This document shows, in pieces, positions 7,919 through 19,063 of a stretch of 64,000 nucleotides of DNA. The position numbers and the translations under genes were made by a program. Source of the DNA: [Mycobacterium] stephanolepidis (GTDB lineage Bacteria > Actinomycetota > Actinomycetes > Mycobacteriales > Mycobacteriaceae). Each line of letters opens with the position of its first letter. Position 1 is the first letter of the stretch. The stretch covers positions 1,364,001 to 1,428,000 of the forward strand of contig NZ_AP018165.1 of assembly GCF_002356335.1 (NCBI RefSeq), read 5' to 3'. The notes under the pieces were generated by a model. That model saw nothing but the letters and a program-made list of their open reading frames with translations. It searched no databases and had not been told where the DNA came from.

Positions 7919-9247
7919 TTAGCGGCGCCGCACCGTCATGAGCCCGTTGTTCTTCGGGCACGAGGCGACTCCGCGTGAGTGCCACTTTTCGTTGGGGGCC
8001 GTCGTGGTTTCAATGGTGAAGTGCCGCAACACGGTCCGCAGGACGATGTCCATCTCCATGTTGGCGAAGGCCGCACCGACGCAGCGCCGGGTCCCGCCGC
8101 CATAGGGAACCCACGAGTTGCCGGGCTTGGCGTCGGTGAAGCGTTCTGGGTCGAAACGCTCGGGGTTGGGGAAGGCTGCCGGGTCGTCGTGCATCAAATT
8201 GATGCTCACCACAAGGGAGTGACCCTGGGGGATTCGGTAGGGCCCGATGTCGACGTAGGGCGCCAGCACGTGACGTCCCGCGAAATCGATGACGGGCCGG
8301 CTGCGTTGTACCTCAAGGATTGTCGCTTGGCGGTATTCGTTGTTCTCGGTCTGCGCTTCCTCTGCCAGTCGCGACAGCACCGGCGGGTGGCGGGTGATCC
8401 GTTCGAAGGCCCAGGCCAGAGTGGTGGCGGTGGTCTCGTGACCGGCCGCCAGCAGGGTGAGTAGTTCGTCGGAGACGTCGCTGCGCGACATGGTGGTGCC
8501 GTCGTCGTAGGTGGACCGCAACAGCAGGGCGAGGATGTCGGTGCGATCCTCGAAATCCGGTGCGGCGAGTGCCTTGTCGATGAGAAGTGCGATCACTTCG
8601 TCGTAACGAGCGCGGTAGGTCTTCAACCTGCCCCACGGACTGAAGCGTCCGTAGTCGCGTTTGGGCTGCGGGACTCGTGTCGTCAGAGAGGCCAGTACCA
8701 CCCACGGTGGAATCAGCTCGCGTAGCTCGTCCAGCTCGGCTCCGTCGGCGCCGAAGACAGCGCGCAAGATGGCGTTGAGCGTTATCCGCATCATCGGTTC
8801 CATGGTCTCGAACTGCTGACCCTCTGGCCATGACGCGCATTCGCGCAGCGTTTCCTCCTCGATAATCTGCTCGTACTGAATCATGGCCTTGCCGTGGAAC
8901 TTTGGTGCGAGTAGCTTGCGGCGATGCCGGTGTTCGTTGCGCTCCAAGGCAAAGACCGATCCGGGTCCGAGCTGCTGGCTCAGATTGGGCTGGATGTTGC
9001 CCAGAATCTCGGTGCTCGTGGTGAACACCTGCCGGGTGAGATCCGGGTCCGCCACCACGACCGTGTATCCGAACTTGGGGATGTTGATCGTGTAGACCTT
9101 GCCGTACTTCTTGGCCAGTCTGCTGGTGGTCCACCGTCGGGAGGCCACGAAGGCGATGCCCTGGGCCAGCTTGGGGAGTGTCACGAGCGGGGGAGCGGTC
9201 GGCTCGGGCGTATCGGCTTCTCGGTCGATGGTTGAGGCTTCGGTCAC
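7919..9247 (-). CDS. Cytochrome P450
   Basis: About 442 residues. The I-helix motif is AAGHETTATTLAWAF, and the heme-binding loop is VPYGGGTRRCVGAAFANME, the full FxxG-type signature with Tyr in place of the usual Phe. The C-terminal part (MHDDPAAFPNPERFDPERF) is the typical P450 meander. The sequence looks like the CYP138-type mycobacterial P450s. GTG at 9247 is preceded by GGAGGG with 4 nt spacing and gives MTEASTIDRE; another in-frame GTG at 9259 is possible. It runs convergently with the HD gene and is read from its own upstream region. Substrate unknown. Confidence 0.88.
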   Translation of the reverse strand: MTEASTIDREADTPEPTAPPLVTLPKLAQGIAFVASRRWTTSRLAKKYGKVYTINIPKFGYTVVVADPDLTRQVFTTSTEILGNIQPNLSQQLGPGSVFALERNEHRHRRKLLAPKFHGKAMIQYEQIIEEETLRECASWPEGQQFETMEPMMRITLNAILRAVFGADGAELDELRELIPPWVVLASLTTRVPQPKRDYGRFSPWGRLKTYRARYDEVIALLIDKALAAPDFEDRTDILALLLRSTYDDGTTMSRSDVSDELLTLLAAGHETTATTLAWAFERITRHPPVLSRLAEEAQTENNEYRQATILEVQRSRPVIDFAGRHVLAPYVDIGPYRIPQGHSLVVSINLMHDDPAAFPNPERFDPERFTDAKPGNSWVPYGGGTRRCVGAAFANMEMDIVLRTVLRHFTIETTTAPNEKWHSRGVASCPKNNGLMTVRRR

Positions 9248-9276
9248 GTGACCCTCCACGGCGTTGTGGTGTTAGT

Positions 9277-9288
9277 AGACATGTGTCT
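9277..9288. promoter_or_regulatory. Candidate operator-like palindrome upstream of the second P450
   Basis: AGACA-TG-TGTCT is a 5+2+5 inverted repeat about 30 nt upstream of the P450 start, in the divergent region shared with the DUF218 gene. A second short repeat (TGTGT-6-ACACA, 9282-9297) overlaps it. No regulator gene is adjacent, so any binding protein is unknown. Confidence 0.25.
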
Positions 9289-9427
9289 TATAACACAGCC
9301 TACATCTGTCATGTCGGTCACACCAGGGGGAATCGCGGGAGATTTCACCGGCGGGTCGACTTGACAGGGGTAACTCTGGCACCATGTATCTCGTCTGTCG
9401 CAGAAGTCACTGAGGCTGGAGGGCGCA

Positions 9428-9982
9428 TTGATCACTCGATGGGCGACCACCATGGTCGTCGGTGCCGTTCTCGCGCTGTGCACGCCCGCGACCGTGAGCG
9501 CCGAGCCGATGGCCACGGGTAAGGACTTCTCGAAGCCCGCGGTCGTCATCCTCGGGTACGGCCTCAAGCCCGACGGCTCGATGCGCGACAAGCTGTATCA
9601 GCGGGTAGTGACGGGCAGGGCGATCGCCAATATGTTCCCGAACTCGTTCATCATCGTGACGGGCGGTAATCCGCAGAACGGTGTGTCAGAGGCCGAGCAG
9701 ATGCGCAACATGCTTGTCGGCCTTGGGTATCCATCCGACCGCATCGTCGTGGAGCCCCGGGCCAACAGCACGGTGCAGAACGCGCAATTCTCGGTGCCGC
9801 TGGCCAAGCAGGCCGGCGCCTCGGGAATCATCCTGGTGACGAACTCGACCCATCAACAGCGCGCGGGCCGGAACTTCACCGATGCGGGTGGCAACGTGCT
9901 GGCCACCGCGAGCTTTCCCGATGGCGATGCGCCCACCAACATCGGGCAATTCATGCGCGACATCATCAGCCCGTTCCGCTGA
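9428..9982 (+). CDS. Secreted DUF218/YdcF-like protein
   Basis: 184 residues. It begins with a signal peptide: a short positive start, a hydrophobic run MVVGAVLALC, then the likely cleavage site TVSA-EP. The mature part has the DUF218 (YdcF/SanA/ElyC-like) pattern: VVILGYGLKPDG, a middle IIVTGGNPQNGVSEAEQM, then EPRANSTVQNA and VTNSTHQQRA. Family members are envelope-associated and of uncertain activity; some act in cell wall or envelope homeostasis. The TTG start at 9428 is supported by GGAGGG at 9418-9423. A TTGACA hexamer at 9361-9366 may be its -35. Confidence 0.75.
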   Translation: MITRWATTMVVGAVLALCTPATVSAEPMATGKDFSKPAVVILGYGLKPDGSMRDKLYQRVVTGRAIANMFPNSFIIVTGGNPQNGVSEAEQMRNMLVGLGYPSDRIVVEPRANSTVQNAQFSVPLAKQAGASGIILVTNSTHQQRAGRNFTDAGGNVLATASFPDGDAPTNIGQFMRDIISPFR

Positions 9983-10111
9983 CGGCTGCGGACAACTACG
10001 GGACGACCACAGTTCGCCTGAAGGGAATGAACCCGGCAGAATCAGTGGTTGACCGATCAGGGCGCTCATCGATGTGCGCATCTAGCCGCATACCGCACAG
10101 GAGCCCTATTC

Positions 10112-11335
10112 ATGACTGCCGTTGTCGATTCACGCGCGCAGCCCGAGTCGCCCGTGTCCCGGCGCACCCGCCGAGGCGCGATTCTGGCACTTGCCATAGG
10201 TGGATTCGGGATCGGGACAACCGAATTCGTGGCGATGGGGCTGCTGCCCAACATCGCGCACGGCTTCCACGTCACCGAGCCCGAAGCCGGCCACGTCATC
10301 AGTGCCTATGCGCTGGGTGTGGTCGTGGGTGCACCGATCATCGCGGCACTCACCGCCCGGGCCTCGCGTCGGACCCTGCTCATCGCGCTCATGATCGCGT
10401 TCACGATCGGCAATGCGGCCACCGTCTTCGCGCCGGGGTACGCCGCGCTGATCGCGTCCAGGTTCGTCGCCGGGCTGCCCCACGGTGCGTACTTCGGCGT
10501 CGCTGCACTGGTGGCGGCACACCTTGCGGGCCCGGGGGAACGCGCCAAGGCCGTGGGGCAGACCATGTTGGGTTTGTCGGTGGCCAATGTCGTGGGTGTT
10601 CCGGTGGCCACCTGGCTCGGCAACACGGTGGGCTGGCGTTCGGCCTTTGCCGTCGTCGCGGTCATCGGCGTGGTCACGGTCGCGGCGTTGTTGCGGTTCT
10701 TGCCAGGACTGACGGATATGAAGATCACGAATCCGCTGACGGAGCTCAGCGCGCTGCGTCGCGCTCAGGTGTGGTTCACCCTGCTCATCGGCATTGTGGG
10801 CTTCGGCGGCATGTTCGCCTTCTACACCTACATCAGCACCACACTCACCAGCGTCTCCGGACTATCGAGGGCCCTCGTCCCGCTGGCATTGGCGCTCTAC
10901 GGCATCGGCATGGTCACCGGAAACGTGCTGGGTGGCTGGATGGCGGACCGCAGTGTGGTCAGGGCCATCGCCATCGGTCTGGTGCTGGTGGCCGTGATGC
11001 TGGTGATTTTCGCGGCGGTATCCCGAAATCCTTGGGCCGCACTGGTGCTGGTGTTCGCGGTGGGGGTCGCCGGAACGTCACTGGTGCCCGCTCTGCAGAC
11101 CCGATTGATGGATGTGGCAGATGACGCGCAGACGTTGGCCGCCGCGCTGAATCACTCGGCGCTCAATATCGCCAATGCCGGCGGCGCCTGGCTCGGTGGC
11201 CTGGTCATCACCGCTGGTTATGGCTATCGCGCCCCTTCTCTGGTCGGTGCGGCGCTGGCGCTCGCGGGACTCGGAGTACTCGCGTTGTCGCTGTTGTACG
11301 CCCGGCGCCGCCCATTCACGCCGTCAGCGGCCTGA
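10112..11335 (+). CDS. MFS transporter, DHA1 drug/sugar efflux type (AraJ-like)
   Basis: 407 residues with about 12 hydrophobic membrane segments and a short cytoplasmic N-terminus (RRTRRGAILA). The segment GFGIGTTEFVAMGLLP in helix 1 and TARASRRTLLI after helix 2 fit the AraJ/YdhP/NepI-like DHA1 efflux permeases. ATG at 10112 has AGGAG about 9 nt upstream, while the open frame from 10049 lacks a ribosome-binding site. The transported substrate is not predictable. It stands alone; the convergent small secreted protein gene ends 6 nt away. Confidence 0.85.
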   Translation: MTAVVDSRAQPESPVSRRTRRGAILALAIGGFGIGTTEFVAMGLLPNIAHGFHVTEPEAGHVISAYALGVVVGAPIIAALTARASRRTLLIALMIAFTIGNAATVFAPGYAALIASRFVAGLPHGAYFGVAALVAAHLAGPGERAKAVGQTMLGLSVANVVGVPVATWLGNTVGWRSAFAVVAVIGVVTVAALLRFLPGLTDMKITNPLTELSALRRAQVWFTLLIGIVGFGGMFAFYTYISTTLTSVSGLSRALVPLALALYGIGMVTGNVLGGWMADRSVVRAIAIGLVLVAVMLVIFAAVSRNPWAALVLVFAVGVAGTSLVPALQTRLMDVADDAQTLAAALNHSALNIANAGGAWLGGLVITAGYGYRAPSLVGAALALAGLGVLALSLLYARRRPFTPSAA

Positions 11336-11340
11336 TTCGA

Positions 11341-11577
11341 TCAGTGGGGGATGCCGCCCGGCGGCATCGTCGGGGGCGCGACGGTCGGCGGCGGCATGAA
11401 GCACGGGGGGACCCCCGGCGCGTACGGCGGAACGCATGGCTGGGGGAAGCACTGCTGCCCGTTCCATCCTGATGGCTGGTTGAACGGGCAGACCGGAATC
11501 GGATCGGCGTTCGCCACCGGTGCCCAGCACAGCGCCAATGCCAGACCAATCAGACCGAACACTGCTTTCTGACGCAC
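11341..11577 (-). CDS. Small secreted Pro/Cys-containing protein
   Basis: 78 residues if started at the GTG at 11577, which places positive residues (MRQK) just before the hydrophobic core VFGLIGLALALC and a cleavage site NA-DP. The mature peptide is only about 54 residues, rich in Pro and Gly, with four cysteines and a PPP-rich C-terminus. A longer start at ATG 11610 would share bases with the start codon of the divergent membrane protein gene. No recognised domain. Mycobacteria make many such short exported Pro-rich proteins of unknown function. Confidence 0.6.
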   Translation of the reverse strand: MRQKAVFGLIGLALALCWAPVANADPIPVCPFNQPSGWNGQQCFPQPCVPPYAPGVPPCFMPPPTVAPPTMPPGGIPH

Positions 11578-11608
11578 GAAGTCAATTCTATTGGCATAGC
11601 CTTTTCCC

Positions 11609-12184
11609 ATGGCTGAGAGCGGCAAAGTAGGGCCTGCGGGCAAGGAATCGTTGTGGGCGAGGTGGCGCGGTCGCGTGTTCGCGGTCATCGCGTTGGTGCT
11701 CACCTTGGTTGCCGTGTACTTCGCACTGTCGGCCTTTATCCCGCGATGGTGGGCACAACGCATCGCCGATATGTCCGGTCACGGCAGTTTCACCAAGGGG
11801 ATCGGCAGCGGGCTCACGCTCGGTCTGTTGTGCACCGGAATACCGCTGTTGCTGGCGCTGTGGGCATTTTTGATGCGGGGTCGCCGTGGCGGGACGTTCT
11901 TCGCCGGCGTGCTGACGCTGCTCGCCGTCATTGTCGCGGTGCCCAACCTGATGACGCTGACGATCGTGTTCGGCACCAGCAATTCCGCGCATGCCGGTGA
12001 GCGTGTGCTGGATGTCGAAGCGCCCGGGTTCCGGGGAGCGTCGGCCATCGGGGCGACCGTGGCGCTGTTGATCTTTCTGCTCGTCACGTTCTTTGTCGTG
12101 CGCAAGTGGCGACGTCGAGTGAAGGTGGAGAAGCAGCAGGTTCGTGAGGCTGCCGCCGCGGCGGAAAGTCCCGCGGCCGAATAA
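11609..12184 (+). CDS. Four-helix membrane protein of unknown function
   Basis: 191 residues with four clear membrane helices (starting at about residues 22, 66, 92 and 150), a loop between the third and fourth helices, and a basic then Glu/Ala-rich cytoplasmic tail (WRRRVKVEKQQV). No catalytic motif is seen and I do not recognise the family with certainty. ATG 11609 directly follows the start region of the divergent secreted-protein gene. It lies next to the tRNA-Arg gene and argS, but nothing in the sequence links it to translation. Confidence 0.65.
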   Translation: MAESGKVGPAGKESLWARWRGRVFAVIALVLTLVAVYFALSAFIPRWWAQRIADMSGHGSFTKGIGSGLTLGLLCTGIPLLLALWAFLMRGRRGGTFFAGVLTLLAVIVAVPNLMTLTIVFGTSNSAHAGERVLDVEAPGFRGASAIGATVALLIFLLVTFFVVRKWRRRVKVEKQQVREAAAAAESPAAE

Positions 12185-12190
12185 TTTGTG

Positions 12191-12263
12191 TGCCCTCGGC
12201 AGGAATCGAACCTGCGGCCTTCTGCTCCGGAGGCAGACGCTCTATCCCCTGAGCTACGAGGGC
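12191..12263 (-). tRNA. tRNA-Arg (anticodon CCG)
   Basis: 73 nt read on the minus strand. Acceptor stem GCCCTCG pairs with CGAGGGC; the D arm is GCTC-AGGGGATA-GAGC; the anticodon arm is TCTGC-CTCCGGA-GCAGA with anticodon CCG; the T arm contains GGTTCGAATCC. CCA is not encoded. It decodes CGG, a common codon in this GC-rich genome, and sits head-to-head with argS, the gene for the enzyme that charges it. Confidence 0.95.
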
Positions 12264-12384
12264 GTCAGGGCTTGGTAAGACTAGCGGGGACAGCCTAGCG
12301 CATCCCAACCAGCATCCCGACCACCGTTTCGGTCGCGGGTAAAGGATTCGGGGCCTGGATACCCGAGCCCATAGGATGATCGCC

Positions 12385-14037
12385 GTGACTCCCGTCGACC
12401 TCGCCGACCTGCTACGTTCCACCGCAACCACGGTGCTGGACGAGCGAGGTCTGGACACGTCGGCGCTACCGGACACCGTGACCGTCGAACGTCCCCGTAA
12501 TCCCGATCACGGTGACTACGCCACCAACGTTGCCCTGCAGGTCGCCAAGAAGGTCGGTGTCGCCCCGCGTGACCTGGCCACCTGGCTCGTCGATGCCCTC
12601 GTCGCCAACGACGCTATCGCCGCCGCGGAGATAGCCGGACCCGGGTTCGTGAACCTGCGGATCGCCGCCGACGCGCAGGGCACCATCGTCGCGAACATCT
12701 TGGACGCGGGCGAGAGCTACGGCAATTCCGACGCGCAGGGCACGCACACCATCAACTTGGAGTTCGTCTCGGCCAACCCGACGGGGCCGATTCACATCGG
12801 GGGTACCCGGTGGGCCGCGGTCGGTGACGCGTTGGGCCGCCTGCTGACCCGCCAGGGCGCCAAGGTCACCCGCGAGTACTACTTCAACGACCATGGCGCA
12901 CAGATCGACCGGTTTGTCCGCTCGCTCATCGCCTCGGCCGAGGGCAAGGAAGCTCCCGAGGACGGGTACGCCGGCGATTACATCGCCGATATCGCCAAGC
13001 AGGTCCTCACTCAGCGCCCCGATGCGCTTGCGTTGCCGGAGCCCGAGGCCGCCGAAGTCTTTCGGGAAATAGGCGTCGACCTGATGTTCACCCACATCAA
13101 GAAGTCGCTGCACGAATTCGGCACGGACTTCGATGTTTTCACCCATGAGGACTCGATGCACACCTCGGGCCGGGTGCAGGAGGCCATCGCGCAACTGCGC
13201 AAGACCGGCAACATCTACGAGAAGGATGGCGCGTCCTGGTTGCGTGCCAGCAACTTCGGCGACGACAAGGACCGCGTTGTCATCAAGAGTGATGGCAATC
13301 CTGCTTACATCGCCGGTGACATCGCCTACTACCTCGACAAGCGAGAGCGCGGCTTCGACCTGTGCATCTACATGCTCGGTGCCGATCACCACGGGTACAT
13401 CGCACGCCTGAAAGCCGTTGCGGCGGCGTTGGGTTACGACGCAGACAGCGTCGAGGTTCTCATCGGCCAGATGGTCAACCTGGTGCGCGACGGTCAGCCG
13501 GTGCGGATGTCCAAGCGCGCGGGCACCGTGATCACCCTCGATGACCTGGTCGACGCCATCGGAGTCGATGCTGCGCGCTACGCGTTGATTCGGTCCTCGG
13601 TGGACACCTCGATCGATATCGACCTGCAGCTGTGGGCCTCCGCATCGAGTGAGAACCCGGTCTATTACGTGCAGTACGCGCACGCGCGGCTCTGCGCATT
13701 GGCGCGCAATGCCGCGGATCTGGGCCTGCAGCACTCGACCGATCATCTCGAATTGCTCACCCACGAGAAGGAGGGTGCGCTCATCCGGGGTCTCGGAGAG
13801 TTCGGCCGCATCCTGCAAAACGCCGCGGTGCTGCGTGAACCACACCGCGTCGCAAGGTATTTGGAAGACATCGCCGGTGATTACCACCGGTTCTACGACT
13901 CGTGCCGGGTGCTCCCGCAAGGTGACGAAACACCGGGGGATCTACATGCGGCACGCCTAGCGTTATGCCTTGCCACCCGGCAGGTCATCGCCAACGGCCT
14001 GGACATTCTCGGCGTGAGCGCACCGGAGCGGATGTGA
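12385..14037 (+). CDS. argS: Arginyl-tRNA synthetase
   Basis: 550 residues, the same length as the M. tuberculosis enzyme. It attaches arginine to tRNA-Arg in the cytoplasm. The class I HIGH motif appears as [14 protein letters not shown] near residue 130, and the KMSKS region as [13 protein letters not shown] near residue 375. The N-terminal Add-1 tRNA-binding domain and the C-terminal DALR anticodon-binding domain ending in [12 protein letters not shown] are complete. GTG at 12385 is chosen over ATG 12376 because it gives the family start [10 protein letters not shown] and has AGGA about 8 nt upstream. lysA overlaps its last codons. Confidence 0.97.
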   Translation: MTPVDLADLLRSTATTVLDERGLDTSALPDTVTVERPRNPDHGDYATNVALQVAKKVGVAPRDLATWLVDALVANDAIAAAEIAGPGFVNLRIAADAQGTIVANILDAGESYGNSDAQGTHTINLEFVSANPTGPIHIGGTRWAAVGDALGRLLTRQGAKVTREYYFNDHGAQIDRFVRSLIASAEGKEAPEDGYAGDYIADIAKQVLTQRPDALALPEPEAAEVFREIGVDLMFTHIKKSLHEFGTDFDVFTHEDSMHTSGRVQEAIAQLRKTGNIYEKDGASWLRASNFGDDKDRVVIKSDGNPAYIAGDIAYYLDKRERGFDLCIYMLGADHHGYIARLKAVAAALGYDADSVEVLIGQMVNLVRDGQPVRMSKRAGTVITLDDLVDAIGVDAARYALIRSSVDTSIDIDLQLWASASSENPVYYVQYAHARLCALARNAADLGLQHSTDHLELLTHEKEGALIRGLGEFGRILQNAAVLREPHRVARYLEDIAGDYHRFYDSCRVLPQGDETPGDLHAARLALCLATRQVIANGLDILGVSAPERM

Positions 14038-15446
14038 GCGCACACCCGGCAGGCCCCCGCCACGCAGAAGGGGAACAGCACACCGCCATGAGTAGCGCAC
14101 CTCCGGTCAACCCGACCGAATTGGCACCGAACGTATGGCCCCGCAATGCCTCTCGCGGCGCCAACGGCGAGGTGACCCTCGCGGGTCTCACCGTCTCCGA
14201 GCTGGCCGAGGAGTACGGCACGCCGCTGTTTGTCATCGACGAGGACGATTTCCGATCGCGCTGCCGCGACATGGCCGCAGCGTTCGGCGGCGCTGCGCGC
14301 GTGCACTACGCCTCGAAGGCGTTCCTGTGCACCGAGATCGCGCGGTGGATCAAGGATGAGGGACTGGGCTTGGACGTCTGCTCGGCAGGCGAGCTGGCCA
14401 TCGCGCTGCGTGCCGAGTTCCCTCCTGCTCGAATCGCTCTGCACGGTAACAACAAATCCGAGGCGGAGCTCGCGCAGGCGGTGCAGGTTGGCGTCGGGCA
14501 CATCGTCGTCGATTCGATGATCGAGATCGAGCGGCTGGACGCGATCGCGGGCAGCGCCGGTGTGGTGCAAGACGTTCTGGTGCGTGTCACCGTCGGTGTC
14601 GAGGCGCACACCCATGAGTTCATCTCCACCGCGCATGAGGACCAGAAGTTCGGGTTGTCTCTGGCCGGTGGGCAGGCGCTGGAGGCCGTGCGTCGTGTCT
14701 TCGCCACCGACAACCTGCGACTCGTGGGGCTGCACAGCCACATCGGTTCGCAGATCTTCGATGTCGACGGGTTTGAGGTCGCCGCGCACCGGGTGATCGG
14801 GCTGCTGCGCGACGTGGTCGCCGAGTTCGGTACCGAGAAGACCGCGCAGCTCAACATCATCGACCTCGGCGGCGGCCTCGGCATCAGTTATGTGCCGTCC
14901 GACGATCCGCCCCCCATCGAGGATCTGGCGGCCAAGCTCGGCGTGATCGTGCGCACCGAGTCGGCGCTGGCGGGTCTGCCCGAGCCGCGATTGGTGATCG
15001 AGCCGGGCCGGGCCATCGCCGGTCCGGGCACCGTGACGCTGTACCGCGTGGGCACCACCAAGGACGTGATTCTGTCCAATGGGCAGCGGCGCTACGTGAG
15101 CGTCGACGGCGGGATGAGCGACAACATCCGCACCTCGCTGTATCAGGCCGAGTACCACCCGCAGCTGGTTTCCCGCGACAGTGACGTCGCGCCGGTGCTG
15201 TCCAGGGTGGTGGGAAAGCACTGTGAAAGCGGCGATATCGTGGTCAGGGACGCGTGGTTGCCCGAGGACGTGGCTCCCGGCGACCTGGTGGCGGTCGCCG
15301 CGACCGGTGCGTACTGCTACTCGATGTCCAGCCGGTACAACCTGCTGACCCGTCCGGCGGTTATCGCCGTCAAGGACGGCGAGGCGCGACTGATCCTGCG
15401 GCGCGAGACCATCGAGGATTTGGTGAGTTTGGAGGAGGAAAGGTGA
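14034..15446 (+). CDS. lysA: Diaminopimelate decarboxylase
   Basis: 470 residues. It converts meso-diaminopimelate to L-lysine with PLP. The alanine-racemase-like barrel carries the PLP lysine in [10 protein letters not shown], the glycine-rich phosphate site [10 protein letters not shown], and [10 protein letters not shown]; the C-terminal beta domain has the substrate/active-site segments HCESGDI and [15 protein letters not shown] at 14034 overlaps the argS stop (ATGTGA) and gives a beginning like other mycobacterial LysA proteins ([10 protein letters not shown]). ATG 14088 is an alternative start, but its purine-rich site is 14 nt away. It is cotranscribed with the threonine genes downstream. 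Confidence 0.96.
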   Translation: MSAHPAGPRHAEGEQHTAMSSAPPVNPTELAPNVWPRNASRGANGEVTLAGLTVSELAEEYGTPLFVIDEDDFRSRCRDMAAAFGGAARVHYASKAFLCTEIARWIKDEGLGLDVCSAGELAIALRAEFPPARIALHGNNKSEAELAQAVQVGVGHIVVDSMIEIERLDAIAGSAGVVQDVLVRVTVGVEAHTHEFISTAHEDQKFGLSLAGGQALEAVRRVFATDNLRLVGLHSHIGSQIFDVDGFEVAAHRVIGLLRDVVAEFGTEKTAQLNIIDLGGGLGISYVPSDDPPPIEDLAAKLGVIVRTESALAGLPEPRLVIEPGRAIAGPGTVTLYRVGTTKDVILSNGQRRYVSVDGGMSDNIRTSLYQAEYHPQLVSRDSDVAPVLSRVVGKHCESGDIVVRDAWLPEDVAPGDLVAVAATGAYCYSMSSRYNLLTRPAVIAVKDGEARLILRRETIEDLVSLEEER

Positions 15447-16752
15447 GCGACTCCGGTCGTCCGATAGGCGTAGCGATCCTGGGCCTGGGCAACGTCGGCA
15501 GCGAGGTAGCGCGGATCATCGAAAGCAGCGCGAGTGACCTCGCCGCCCGCATCGGTGCCCCGCTGGAGATTCGGGGTATCGGTGTGCGCCGTGTCGCCGA
15601 TGACCGCGGTGTTCCGGTCGAGCTGCTCACCGACGATATCGACGCGCTGGTTTCGCGAGACGATGTCGACATCGTTGTCGAGCTCATGGGACCGGTGGAA
15701 CCCGCACGGCGCGGCATCCTGGGTGCACTCAACGCGGGCAAGTCGGTGGTGACCGCCAACAAGGCACTTCTGGCCCAGGCCGCCGGCGAGCTCGCCGAAG
15801 CTGCCGAGAAGGCAAGGGTTGACCTCTATTTCGAGGCGGCCGTGGCCGGCGCCATCCCCGTCATCCGGCCCTTGACCCAATCGCTGGCCGGCGATTCGGT
15901 GATTCGGGTGTCCGGCATCGTCAACGGCACCACCAACTACATCCTGTCTGCCATGGACACCACCGGTGCCGGTTATGACACCGCACTTGCCGAGGCGGGG
16001 GAGCTCGGATACGCCGAGGCCGATCCGACCGCCGATGTCGAGGGCTATGACGCCGCCGCTAAGGCCGCCATTCTCGCGTCGATCGCCTTCCACACCCGAG
16101 TCAGCGCCGACGACGTGTACCGCGAGGGCATCACGAAGATCAGTGCCGACGACTTCGAGTCGGCGCGTGCTCTGCGCTGCACTATTAAGTTGCTTTCCAT
16201 CTGCGAGCGGATCACTGATAAGGAAGGGCGCCAACGCGTTTCGGCGCGGGTGTACCCGGCGTTGGTACCGCTGACCCATCCGCTGGCAAGCGTGAACGGC
16301 GCATTCAACGCTGTCTTCGTCGAGGCCGAGGCCGCCGGCGAGCTTATGTTTTACGGGCAGGGCGCCGGTGGTGCACCGACCGCGTCCGCGGTACTAGGAG
16401 ATTTGGTCATGGCCGCACGCAACCGCGTCCAGGGCGGACGTGGTCCGCTGGAGTCCCGGTACGCGCAGCTGCCCATCGCGCCGATCGGGCTCATCCCGAC
16501 CCGGTACTACGTGCGCATGCGGGTCGCCGACAAGCCGGGTGTGCTGGCCACCGTCGCTACCGAGTTCGCCAAACGCGAAGTCAGTATCGCCACCGTCCGG
16601 CAGGAGGGCGAGGTCGACGAGACGGGTGCCCGGCTGGTGGTGCTCACCCACAAGGCCACCGATGCTGCGCTCTCGGAAACCGTTGCCGCACTTGCCGACC
16701 TCGACGTGGTGTTGGGTGTCGCCAGTGTCATCCGGCTGGAAGGAACACAAGA

Positions 16753-16756
<4 letters not shown>
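15443..16756 (+). CDS. hom: Homoserine dehydrogenase
   Basis: 437 residues. It reduces aspartate semialdehyde to homoserine, the branch point to threonine and methionine. The N-terminal Rossmann fold starts with [13 protein letters not shown], the catalytic domain has the family motif [14 protein letters not shown] and the segment [20 protein letters not shown], and a C-terminal ACT domain ([20 protein letters not shown], about residues 353-430) suggests feedback regulation by threonine. GTG start overlaps the lysA stop by 4 nt and is preceded by GGAGGAGG. thrC overlaps its 3' end in the same way. Confidence 0.96.
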
Positions 16757-18737
<1,981 letters not shown>

Positions 18738-19063
18738 CCGACGTTATGGCTGGTGAGCGGGGGACTCGCCGGGGGGTGCTGGTTGCTTGATACCCACCAG
18801 GGGGTTATCCTCGGTATCAGTCCCAGCAATTGCAGCTTCTGCGCACCTGCGCCGAGAACGAGGACGATCACAAATTCTTCCTGGTGTTTCAGTCGTCGCC
18901 GACAGGCGGCGATATTGGGCAAGGTCAATGGTCAGCTGCCATTTCTCAGGACCTCGCGTGGCCCTATCTGTGTGGGCCCGCAGCATGAACTTCGCGGCCA
19001 GCAACCTGACTGGCCGAAGTGAGACCCTCGCCCCATATTCGGCGGGGGAAGGAAAGGAAATCC
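18738..19063 (+). other. Long leader/intergenic region upstream of rho
   Basis: 326 bases with no convincing gene; the two short frames that cross it have no good ribosome-binding site and odd composition. The first 80 bases contain G/C-rich runs that can fold (GATACCC...GGGGGTTATC near 18791-18811). The last 20 bases hold the purine-rich ribosome-binding site of rho (GGAAAGGAAA). Bacterial rho genes are often autoregulated by Rho acting on a long leader, so such a role here is plausible inference. No terminator between thrB and rho was identified. Confidence 0.45.

Noticed and set aside
2895..12190. Prophage or genomic island
   Set aside because: No integrase, transposase, phage structural gene or repeat ends were seen, and base composition looks like the rest; it may just be strain- or clade-specific content.
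12466..13920. 484-residue minus-strand frame inside argS
   Set aside because: Antisense shadow of argS; no ribosome-binding site, no domain.
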